Below are positions 22,950-29,153 of a stretch of 29,153 nucleotides of DNA, in pieces (within the stretch, counting starts at the first letter, position 1; the number at the start of each line of letters is the position of its first letter). A program made the translations under genes and the position numbers. The stretch lies in NCBI GenBank assembly GCA_964527995.1, contig CAZGRP010000053.1, positions 1 to 29,153 of the forward strand. Direction: 5' to 3'. Origin of the DNA: CAZGRP01 sp964527995. GTDB lineage: Bacteria > Zhuqueibacterota > Zhuqueibacteria > Oceanimicrobiales > CAZGRP01. The notes under the pieces were generated by a model. It worked only from the letters and a program-made list of their open reading frames with translations. It searched no databases and was not told the origin of the DNA.

Positions 22950-23738
22950 GTGAAACGGACCACCATCGCCGTTGGCGCAGTCGACACCGTGGCCAATCTG
23001 CTTACACTGACCAACGCCTTCCTGGGGTTTGTGGCCACCGTCCATGCCCTGCAGGGCCGCATCGAGCCGGCCGTATGGTTTATTCTCCTGGCGGCGATCG
23101 CCGACCTGTCAGACGGATTCTTCGCTCGCAATGCCGGAGAAGCATCACGTCTCGGACTCGAATTCGACTCGCTGGCCGACGTCGTCTCCTTCGGAGTGGC
23201 ACCAGCCGTTCTCATGTACGCGTCCTCGTTCCAGGCCTGGGGTGTTGCCGGAGCGCTGGTCAGCACGGTTCCACTCTTCAGCGGCGCCATGCGTCTGGCG
23301 CGATTCAACGTCATGAACGTCCACCGGCTCAACGCCACCAAGGTCTACGTCGGCCTTTCGATTCCGCCTGCCGCGCTCACCCTTTCGTCCTACGCGCTGT
23401 TCTCGCAATCCATTTGGGGAGTGGTTCGCTTCCGCGCCGTCTACGCGGTTCTGGCCGTAGCGGTGGCCGTTCTCATGATCAGCCGCATCGAGTACAAGTA
23501 CCACTGGCTTTTTCACGGGCGTCCGGCAGCGTACCTGCTGGCTGGCGTGAGCCTCACGGCACTCGGGGCTCTTCTTCGGCCGGCACGACTCCTTTTCCCA
23601 CTCCTGTTCGCCTACACCCTGTCGGGCGTGACGACCACAGTGCTGCGGTCGGCTGGCACCGCGGCCTCTGCCCTGCCGCTGACCTCACTGCCGGTACGGC
23701 AGAGATCCGGCCGGACCGTCACGGGCCCGCCTGAATAG
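22950..23738 (+). CDS. pssA: CDP-alcohol phosphatidyltransferase, probably CDP-diacylglycerol-serine O-phosphatidyltransferase
   Basis: A 262-residue inner-membrane enzyme with about seven hydrophobic segments. The CDP-alcohol phosphotransferase motif is complete: AIADLSDGFFARNAGEASRL with G-LEF-D-SLA-D following, fitting D-x2-DG-x2-AR-x8-G-x3-D-x3-D. The early NLLTLTNAFLGF and DVVSFGVAPAVLMY are typical of type II phosphatidylserine synthases, the first step to phosphatidylethanolamine. No decarboxylase (psd) is seen beside it. The GTG start at 22950 has no strong ribosome site. The C-terminal 30 residues are non-hydrophobic and poorly conserved. It lies 39 bp after the GWxTD gene. Confidence 0.85.
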   Translation: MKRTTIAVGAVDTVANLLTLTNAFLGFVATVHALQGRIEPAVWFILLAAIADLSDGFFARNAGEASRLGLEFDSLADVVSFGVAPAVLMYASSFQAWGVAGALVSTVPLFSGAMRLARFNVMNVHRLNATKVYVGLSIPPAALTLSSYALFSQSIWGVVRFRAVYAVLAVAVAVLMISRIEYKYHWLFHGRPAAYLLAGVSLTALGALLRPARLLFPLLFAYTLSGVTTTVLRSAGTAASALPLTSLPVRQRSGRTVTGPPE

Positions 23739-23839
23739 TAGAGCACGCTCCGGCATGGTTTCCAAGTTCCAGGAGGACGAAAAGAGCGGGGCTGGAAGGA
23801 GGGCAGCATGCGCCTGATTCAGGGCTTCCGGCTTCAGCC

Positions 23840-23980
23840 GGTACGAACTACTGGGGAATTGAGCCCACGACCTTCGTCATCGACAGGGAGGGAGGCATCG
23901 CCCCTGCCTTCCCCAAAGTGACGGTCGCCGGGCATGCCGAGGAGGTTATGCAGGCGCGTGCCGGGTCGGCGGGAATGTAG
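23840..23980 (+). pseudogene. C-terminal relic of a peroxiredoxin (BCP/PrxQ type)
   Basis: 46 codons and a TAG stop in one frame read NYWGIEPTTFVIDREGGIA, then FPKVTVAGHAEEVMQA, the usual end of BCP/PrxQ thiol peroxidases. The upstream part, including the thioredoxin-fold core and the peroxidatic Cys, is absent. Just before the homology begins is a small palindrome, CCGGCT-tc-AGCCGG-like, at 23828-23841. There is no start codon of its own. The rest of 23739-24035 shows nothing recognisable. Confidence 0.7.
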
Positions 23981-24035
23981 CCCGGTTCGCGCGCTGTTGA
24001 GCAGATGTTGGAGACTCCATTCCACAGGCTCTCAA

Positions 24036-24377
24036 ATGGCACACGATAACTCCCCGATCACCTTCAAAATCGACCTGCCGATCTACCAGCCGCCGCCATG
24101 GTGGAAGGTGGTGTGGCTGCGCTATCGCTTGCAGGGCCGCAGATTTGTCTTGCTGCTGTCGAAGAAAGGCGTCCTGCCCTGCTACCTCGGTGAGGATCCC
24201 AAACTGTATTTCTTCCTGAGGCGGATTCGTCCCGGATTCCGTTCCCAGCGCTACACATGCCATCTGCCGCGCCTGGTCAGGAGGCTCGGCACTGAGGAGG
24301 GAGTGCGCGCCTGGCAGTCACTGAACGACCCCCGGCCGGTCACTCGCCAAAATACAGATGGCGGGCAATCAGGTTGA
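24036..24377 (+). CDS. Small protein of unknown function
   Basis: 113 residues from ATG at 24036. The sequence is rich in Trp, Tyr, Phe and Arg (IYQPPPWWKVVWLRYRLQGRR, YLGEDPKLYFFLRRIRPGF), with ordinary composition and no sign of a shadow frame. I do not recognise a family. No good ribosome site precedes it; the frame is open to 23934, but those Arg/Cys-rich residues look non-coding. Its last 38 bp overlap the end of yhaM tail to tail, so the final dozen residues are doubtful. Confidence 0.5.
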   Translation: MAHDNSPITFKIDLPIYQPPPWWKVVWLRYRLQGRRFVLLLSKKGVLPCYLGEDPKLYFFLRRIRPGFRSQRYTCHLPRLVRRLGTEEGVRAWQSLNDPRPVTRQNTDGGQSG

Positions 24378-25293
24378 CATAGGAGCTCCACCGGGTGCCC
24401 GGCCTTTTCTCGCGCTTCCGGATGCGCTGAAAGGCGTTCGCCTTCGAGTCAAGCTCGTCGGCATAGTAGAGGATCAACGCTTCGAGCGTCATCGGCACAA
24501 CCGGCGACGCCTGTTCGAGCTTCCCTTGATGGCTGAGGATGAGATGCTGGAGCTGCTTGGACAATTCCTCGGGGAAGGTGCCCACACGGCCTACCGCCTT
24601 CGCCACCATCTGGCTGCCGATGACGACATGGCCGAGCAGCCGTCCCTCATCGGTGAACTCGAAGGTCGGGAATGACTGGTAGCTCCGGATCTTGCCGATG
24701 TCGTGCAGCAGTGCTGCCGCCACCAGCAGGTCGCGGTCCACACCCTCGTAGAGCGGTGCCAGGCGGTCACAGATCCTGGCCACGCTGAGGGTGTGTTCGA
24801 GCAATCCGCCGACATAGGCATGGTGCCACTGCTTGCCGCCGGGTATTTCGCGGAACAGCCGGCCGGTCTCCGGGTCGTTGAACACCGTCTCCAGCAGCCG
24901 GCGCAGCGACGGGTTTTCGACCGTCGTGATCCACCGCTCCAGCTCAGCCCACATCTCCTGCCGGTCTCGTTCCGAGGTCGGAATCAGCCGGCTGTAGTCC
25001 ACGTCGTCCGACTCGGTGGATTTGCGCAACTGCTCGATGTTGAGATAGAGCCGATCCCGTACGCTGACCACTTTGCCACGGACCTTCACCACGTCTCCCA
25101 CCTCCACCGCCTCGCTGATATCGGCAAAGTCCTCCCAGATCGAGGCACTGATCCGGCCGCTGCGGTCGGCCAGTTCGAGCGACAGGTAGGTTTCCGGTGA
25201 ATCGCGCTTGGTGCGGATCTCTTTCCGCCGCACGACGAAAAAGGCGACGACGACATCACCGGCGGCGAACTGTTCGATCAGTTTTTCCTCCAC
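24340..25293 (-). CDS. yhaM: 3'-5' exoribonuclease YhaM family (OB-fold plus HD domain)
   Basis: 317 residues. An OB-fold nucleic-acid-binding domain (about 10-90, YLSLELADRSGRISASIWED) precedes an HD phosphohydrolase domain (about 150-300) with WHHAYVGGLLEHTLSVA (His167), the metal pair in LLHDIGK (His197, Asp198), SHQGK and the closing YYADELDSK (Asp279). This arrangement matches YhaM, an RNA/DNA 3' exonuclease. GTG start with an excellent AAAGGAGG site, and a well-formed promoter upstream, so it is probably a single-gene unit. Confidence 0.9.
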   Translation of the reverse strand: MEEKLIEQFAAGDVVVAFFVVRRKEIRTKRDSPETYLSLELADRSGRISASIWEDFADISEAVEVGDVVKVRGKVVSVRDRLYLNIEQLRKSTESDDVDYSRLIPTSERDRQEMWAELERWITTVENPSLRRLLETVFNDPETGRLFREIPGGKQWHHAYVGGLLEHTLSVARICDRLAPLYEGVDRDLLVAAALLHDIGKIRSYQSFPTFEFTDEGRLLGHVVIGSQMVAKAVGRVGTFPEELSKQLQHLILSHQGKLEQASPVVPMTLEALILYYADELDSKANAFQRIRKREKRPGTRWSSYVNLIARHLYFGE

Positions 25294-25335
25294 GCTCCCT
25301 CCTTTGTGATATGGCAGAATCGCGATACTGAATGA

Positions 25336-25364
25336 ATTCTAACCAAAGCGCGCGCAAAACGCAA
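25336..25364 (-). promoter_or_regulatory. Promoter of yhaM
   Basis: On the minus strand TTGCGT (25359-25364), exactly 17 bp, TAGAAT (25336-25341). It predicts a start near 25329 and a leader of about 35 nt carrying the AAAGGAGG site. Confidence 0.65.
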
Positions 25365-25468
25365 GAGCTTTTCGGCTCAGGGATCGCCGCCCTCCGCAGG
25401 GCCGACGACACGCCGTTGAGCGGGCGGCGCCTCTCCTGCCGGATGAGTGAGCGACCTCTGGGCTGAAT

Positions 25469-25568
25469 NNNNNNNNNNNNNNNNNNNNNNNNNNNNNNNN
25501 NNNNNNNNNNNNNNNNNNNNNNNNNNNNNNNNNNNNNNNNNNNNNNNNNNNNNNNNNNNNNNNNNNNN
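25469..25568. other. Assembly gap (100 N)
   Basis: Exactly 100 undetermined bases, the conventional placeholder for a gap of unknown size. Sequence on the right begins with a G/A-rich phrase, GAGCGAAGCGAAGTGAGG, that looks like a dispersed repeat and may have broken the assembly. No gene is seen in 25365-25468 or 25569-25739. Distances and adjacency across this point are not reliable. Confidence 0.95.
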
Positions 25569-25739
25569 CCGAACGAGCGAAGCGAAGTGAGGAATCCCTG
25601 GCCCTCTAAAACACCGAACTGCACAGAATGAACCGAAGCACGCCGAAACCCAACATGACCTTCCGCTGCGGTGTTTTTCGGTCTCTTCTATGGCCTTCGG
25701 TGTCGGGCAGCCAGGACTTCCGGGGCGGTCTACCAGCGT

Positions 25740-26834
25740 TCACGGTCTGTTGCGCGGGTACATGAGAAAGCTGATCACTCCGTAGATGACGATCGCCTGG
25801 GCCAGGATGAGCACGGCGCCCCAGCCCGGAACGTACGGCAGCAGCACCGCCGCCAGGCCAACGTCCAGGGCAATGCAGTAGATAAACAGCACAGCCTGGC
25901 GCTGCGACAGCCCCAGGGCCAGGAGCCGGTGACTGAAGTGGCGGCGGTCGCCGCGGTAGACCGGGCGCCGTTCATGCAGGCGGATGAGAATCACCGAGAA
26001 GGTGTCGAACAACGGCAGGCTAAGAACCAGCACCGGCATCAGCACGGGAAGGAGACCAGCGCTCCTCGGCACCACATAGGACGACGTGAGGGCCAGCGCC
26101 GCCAGCACGAACCCGATGAACAGACTGCCGGCATCCCCCATGAACACCCGCGCCGGGTGGAAGTTGTAGCGCAGAAATCCCAGGACGCTGCCGGCGAAAG
26201 CCGCATAGATCATGGCCGAAAAAAATTGCCCCTGCTGGGCGGTGAGAAGCCAGAACAAACCGGCTGAGATCACCGCCACCCCCGCCGCCAGCCCATCCAT
26301 GTTGTCGAGGAAGTTGAAGGCGTTGGTCATACCTACCAGCCACAGGAACGACACCAGGGCGTCGGGAGCGGTTCCCGGAAGGAAGGTGGTGTGCACCCCG
26401 AGGCCGACAGCCACCGCTGCTGCCAGCCCCTGGCCGGCGAACTTGGCCGCCAGGCTGAAGTGGCTGTTCTTGCGAACGTCGTCCCACACCCCAAGCAGCA
26501 GAACGATGCTGCCTCCCAACAGCACGCCAAGAAGTCGCGGGGCCACACGGCCCAGGAGTGGAAACTGGCGTGCGAGCAGCGGCAGGCGGCCGACGAACCA
26601 GGGTGCCTGGCGCAGCAACAGAAACGCGGCCAGGTTTCCCAGAACCACGACCACCAGCGAAGCGTAGATGGCCAGGCCCCCAAGTAGCGGCCGCGGCGCT
26701 CCGTGCTGCTTTCGTTCCGTCGGAAAATCGAGCACGCCATGCCGTCTCGCCAGCCTCTCCACCATCGGCACCAGTACCAGACTGAGCAAGAAGGCGAGCC
26801 CAAACAGGTATGCGTAGACCGTTGTGCGTGTCAT
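25740..26834 (-). CDS. WecA/MraY-family polyprenyl-phosphate sugar-1-phosphate transferase
   Basis: 364 residues with about ten membrane segments. It transfers a HexNAc-1-phosphate from UDP-sugar to a polyprenyl phosphate, starting lipid-linked glycan synthesis. Family motifs are in order: TERKQHGAPRPLLGG, LLGVWDDVRKNS, NAFNFLDNMDGLAAG, VFMGDAGSLFIGF and the His-rich RRHFSHRLLALG loop that selects the UDP-sugar. Lack of neighbouring murein genes and the adjacent glycosyltransferase favour a WecA-type role in surface polysaccharide over MraY. Start chosen at MTRTTVYAY; the frame is open 79 codons further but overlaps the upstream gene with unrelated residues. Confidence 0.9.
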   Translation of the reverse strand: MTRTTVYAYLFGLAFLLSLVLVPMVERLARRHGVLDFPTERKQHGAPRPLLGGLAIYASLVVVVLGNLAAFLLLRQAPWFVGRLPLLARQFPLLGRVAPRLLGVLLGGSIVLLLGVWDDVRKNSHFSLAAKFAGQGLAAAVAVGLGVHTTFLPGTAPDALVSFLWLVGMTNAFNFLDNMDGLAAGVAVISAGLFWLLTAQQGQFFSAMIYAAFAGSVLGFLRYNFHPARVFMGDAGSLFIGFVLAALALTSSYVVPRSAGLLPVLMPVLVLSLPLFDTFSVILIRLHERRPVYRGDRRHFSHRLLALGLSQRQAVLFIYCIALDVGLAAVLLPYVPGWGAVLILAQAIVIYGVISFLMYPRNRP

Positions 26835-26886
26835 GTGCAGGCGGAATCCATATCGTCTTGTAACTTGTCTGACCTGCGGCGGATGC

Positions 26887-29153
26887 TCACTCGCCCGGGA
26901 AGGACCCTGCGCCGCCGGCATCAGAGAGCAGGCGCTCGTACAACGCCTCGGTGTCGCGCAGCAAGCGTTCAATGCCAAACTGCCGCTGCACGAACTCGCG
27001 CCCCGAGGTGCCGAAAGCACGGCGCCGCACCGGATCCGCCAGCAGAGCCAGGATTGCATCCACCAGAGCACCTACATCGTCGGGCCGTACCAGCAGGCCG
27101 CTGCAGCCGTGCTGAACCACATCGGCCACGCCGCCGACGCGTGTGGCCACCACCGGCACTCCACACGCCATCGCCTCGATCAGGACCACCGGCGTTCCCT
27201 CATTCCGGGAGGTCAGCACGATCAGGTCCAGATCCGGGTAGACGCGCTCCATCTGCCGCAGCCAGCCGACAAAATGCACCACGCCTTCGAGCCCGAGAGC
27301 AGCGCTCCGCCGCCGGAGATGATCTTCCAGCTCGCCACCGCCGATGACGGCGAAATGCACCTGCGGCCGTTCCCGGTGGAGCCTGGCCGCGGCTTCGAGA
27401 AAGAGCAGGTGATTCTTCACCGGTGCCAGGCGGCCGACGATGCCCACCAGCGGTACGTCGTGTCCGAGCTCCAGCCGCCGGCGCAGCGTCGCCTCTTTGC
27501 GCCGCGCCGAAAGATACGGCCGCAGATCCAGCCCGAGCCGGACGACGTGAACCCTGGCCCAGGGAGCGATGCGGTAGCGGCACACCAGGTCGCGGCGCAG
27601 CGAGGGGCTCACCGCCACGATGGCCGCCGACCCTCTTGCCAGCAGCCTCTCCACCAGGACGATGACCTGGGACGTGCGCCTGCCGAAGTAACCGTCAAAG
27701 ACGTGGCCATGGTAGGTGTGCAGCCGCACCGGAACGCCGGCAAGCATCCCGGCAAGACGCGCCAGAGCACCGGCCTTGGCCATGTGGGTGTGCAGAATCT
27801 GGGGACGCTCCTCCTTCAACAGCCGGTACAGTCTGAGGAAGGCCCGCAAGTCGTTGCCCAGCCGCGGGCAGCGACCAAGCTCAGGAAGCCATCGTGGCTC
27901 CACGCCGTGCTCTTCAGCGAAGTAAGCCATGTCGCCTTCGTCCTCCTGCACTCGACCGGCCACCAACACAGTGCGGAAGCGCCGGCGATCGAGTCCCGCC
28001 GCCAGCGATACGGCGTGCAGGGTGGGACCGCCGATGTTCATGCGCGTGAGGACGCGGACGATCTTGACACCGGCCCGCCTGCCGCGTTGCGAACCGTCGC
28101 TGCCGGCCACCTGGCTGAGCAAGTCGGCGAGTCTCGGCGCCCACCCTTCGAGAGAATAGCCTTGCCGCAGCCGTTGCCAGCCTCGCAGGCCCATTTCGCG
28201 GCGCAGGCCCGCGTCTTCCACCAGCCTCTCCAGGGCCTTCACCCACGCCGATGTGCCGGAAGGTAGAAATCCCGTCACACCCTCCTGGACGATTTCGCGG
28301 TTGACGCCTACCGGCGAGCACACCACCGGCACGCCCGCGCTCATGTACAGCAGCGCCTTCAGGCCGCACTTGCCGCGGGCCCACTCGGTGTCCGGCAGAG
28401 GCATCAGGCCGATATCGAAATCGCGCAATTCGGCGGCCTCCGTCTCCAGGCTCCAATCGCGATACGTCGCCTGCAGATCGCGCAAGTGGTAATCCCCCGC
28501 ACCGACAATGCGCACTTCGACCTCGTCGCCGTACGTCGCTTTGACCTGGCGTAACGCCGCGACGATTTGCTCCAGGAACGGAGCCGTCGTCGGCGAGCCG
28601 ATCCAGCCGAGGATGACGGGTCGTTCGGGCGGCCGCGGCGCAGGCTCTGTTCCGGCCGCCACCACCGTGGGCATGACGTGGACATCCGGGTGGTAGCGCC
28701 GGGCGTAGCCGGCCAGATATCGGTTGCCGGCAAGCACGCGGCGGGCAAGCGCGATCCGGGTGGCGGTCTGACCGGCGAATTTCAAGAACGCCAACCGTCG
28801 ATGGGCGGCACTGGTGTGCGGCAAGAAAATCGCATCGTCGAAGTCGTAGACGATGCGCGGATTGGCTCGGCGATAGAGGCGTTCGAGCACTGCCGGTCCC
28901 ACGGGCGCGGCGCCGCGATGGATCACCACGACGTCGGCCCGCCGCACATGCGGCAGCAGCGCCAGCCGGCGTCGGAAGCCAGCCAGCAGCACGGCCAGTT
29001 TCCAGGGCCAGGCGCCACGGCGGTAGAAACCACGATAGCCCCGGGCGTCGAAAAAAGGCGCAACCTCGACATCGTGACCGAGCGCCTCGAGAAAAGGCAC
29101 GTACTGCCAGACGCGGAACCGACTGCTCGGCCCTTCCGGAGGGTAGGGTGTGA
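26887..29153 (-). CDS. Fused tandem GT4 glycosyltransferases (5' end cut by window)
   Basis: At least 754 residues. The frame is open to the window edge with PSSRFRVWQYVPFLEALGHD, a standard GT4 N-terminus, so the true start lies outside and the GTG at 29100 is not it. Domain 1 runs to about 28075 and has a GT-B fold ending with KCGLKALLYMSAGVPVVCSPVG. Domain 2 starts near 28068 with VKIVRVLTRMNIGGPTLHA and contains GRLAPVKNHLLFLEAA and the EX7E motif in SRNEGTPVVLIEAMACGVPVVAT. Two retaining sugar transferases in one chain could add successive sugars. It lies 52 bp upstream of the WecA-like gene. Confidence 0.88.
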   Translation of the reverse strand, partial: TPYPPEGPSSRFRVWQYVPFLEALGHDVEVAPFFDARGYRGFYRRGAWPWKLAVLLAGFRRRLALLPHVRRADVVVIHRGAAPVGPAVLERLYRRANPRIVYDFDDAIFLPHTSAAHRRLAFLKFAGQTATRIALARRVLAGNRYLAGYARRYHPDVHVMPTVVAAGTEPAPRPPERPVILGWIGSPTTAPFLEQIVAALRQVKATYGDEVEVRIVGAGDYHLRDLQATYRDWSLETEAAELRDFDIGLMPLPDTEWARGKCGLKALLYMSAGVPVVCSPVGVNREIVQEGVTGFLPSGTSAWVKALERLVEDAGLRREMGLRGWQRLRQGYSLEGWAPRLADLLSQVAGSDGSQRGRRAGVKIVRVLTRMNIGGPTLHAVSLAAGLDRRRFRTVLVAGRVQEDEGDMAYFAEEHGVEPRWLPELGRCPRLGNDLRAFLRLYRLLKEERPQILHTHMAKAGALARLAGMLAGVPVRLHTYHGHVFDGYFGRRTSQVIVLVERLLARGSAAIVAVSPSLRRDLVCRYRIAPWARVHVVRLGLDLRPYLSARRKEATLRRRLELGHDVPLVGIVGRLAPVKNHLLFLEAAARLHRERPQVHFAVIGGGELEDHLRRRSAALGLEGVVHFVGWLRQMERVYPDLDLIVLTSRNEGTPVVLIEAMACGVPVVATRVGGVADVVQHGCSGLLVRPDDVGALVDAILALLADPVRRRAFGTSGREFVQRQFGIERLLRDTEALYERLLSDAGGAGSFPGE

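Noticed and set aside
21624..23045. Long minus-strand open frame (473 codons) opposite the GWxTD gene
   Set aside because: It is an antisense shadow made by third-position GC bias; the plus-strand product has a lipobox and a clear GWxTD domain.
25256..25624. Open frame running through the N gap
   Set aside because: The frame exists only because undetermined bases cannot contain a stop codon; the flanks are non-coding.
26824..28266. Plus-strand open frame (480 codons) opposite the GT4 fusion
   Set aside because: Antisense shadow; the minus-strand frame carries two recognisable glycosyltransferase domains.

Overview
This is a GC-rich window (roughly 60% by eye) from a Gram-negative bacterium. 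Outer-membrane and envelope features show this: an Omp85-like barrel ending in Phe, several lipoboxes, a SPOR lipoprotein and phosphatidylserine synthase. The GWxTD-domain lipoprotein beside a protease/TolB-propeller/barrel fusion suggests Acidobacteriota or an FCB-type lineage such as KSB1. I cannot fix the phylum from sequence alone. A run of exactly 100 Ns at 25469-25568 shows a scaffolded draft or metagenome-assembled genome. No rRNA, tRNA, insertion sequence or CRISPR array was seen.

Layout. (1) 1-1274, minus: ruvC (cut by the window edge) and yebC. (2) 1409-8383, minus: a fatty-acid beta-oxidation operon read as thiolase remnant, FadJ-type hydratase/dehydrogenase, VLCAD-type acyl-CoA dehydrogenase, etfB, etfA and a SPOR lipoprotein translationally coupled to etfA, closed by a clear intrinsic terminator. 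The thiolase is an in-frame relic lacking about 280 central codons and its nucleophilic Cys. (3) 8384-8877: a gene-free, palindrome-rich region with a tandem duplication. (4) 8878-17294, minus: a DUF3307-like membrane protein and SatD separated by a 30-bp-period palindrome array, a relic of a second PP2C phosphatase, an intact GAF-PP2C (RsbU-like) phosphatase, a periplasmic DUF4412-like protein, an NTF2-like lipoprotein overlapping a Nit-type amidase, a membrane-anchored pseudokinase and an HDAC-family deacetylase. (5) 17383-18027, minus: queE. (6) 18259-23738, plus: a strong promoter, a long leader, then the protease-propeller-barrel protein, the GWxTD lipoprotein and pssA. (7) 23840-24377, plus: a peroxiredoxin C-terminal relic and a small unknown gene that overlaps yhaM tail to tail. 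(8) 24340-25364, minus: yhaM with its promoter. (9) After the gap, minus: a WecA/MraY-like sugar-phosphate transferase and a fused double GT4 glycosyltransferase open at the window edge, probably part of a surface-polysaccharide cluster.

How the genes work together. Acyl-CoA dehydrogenase passes electrons to EtfAB, FadJ does the hydration and second oxidation, and thiolytic cleavage must come from a thiolase elsewhere. The plus-strand operon joins outer-membrane protein handling with phospholipid synthesis. The pseudokinase and the PP2C phosphatase suggest a phospho-signalling neighbourhood, but no common pathway is demonstrated. Three relic genes (thiolase, PP2C, peroxiredoxin) in 29 kb point to gene decay or to assembly and strain-mixture artefacts.
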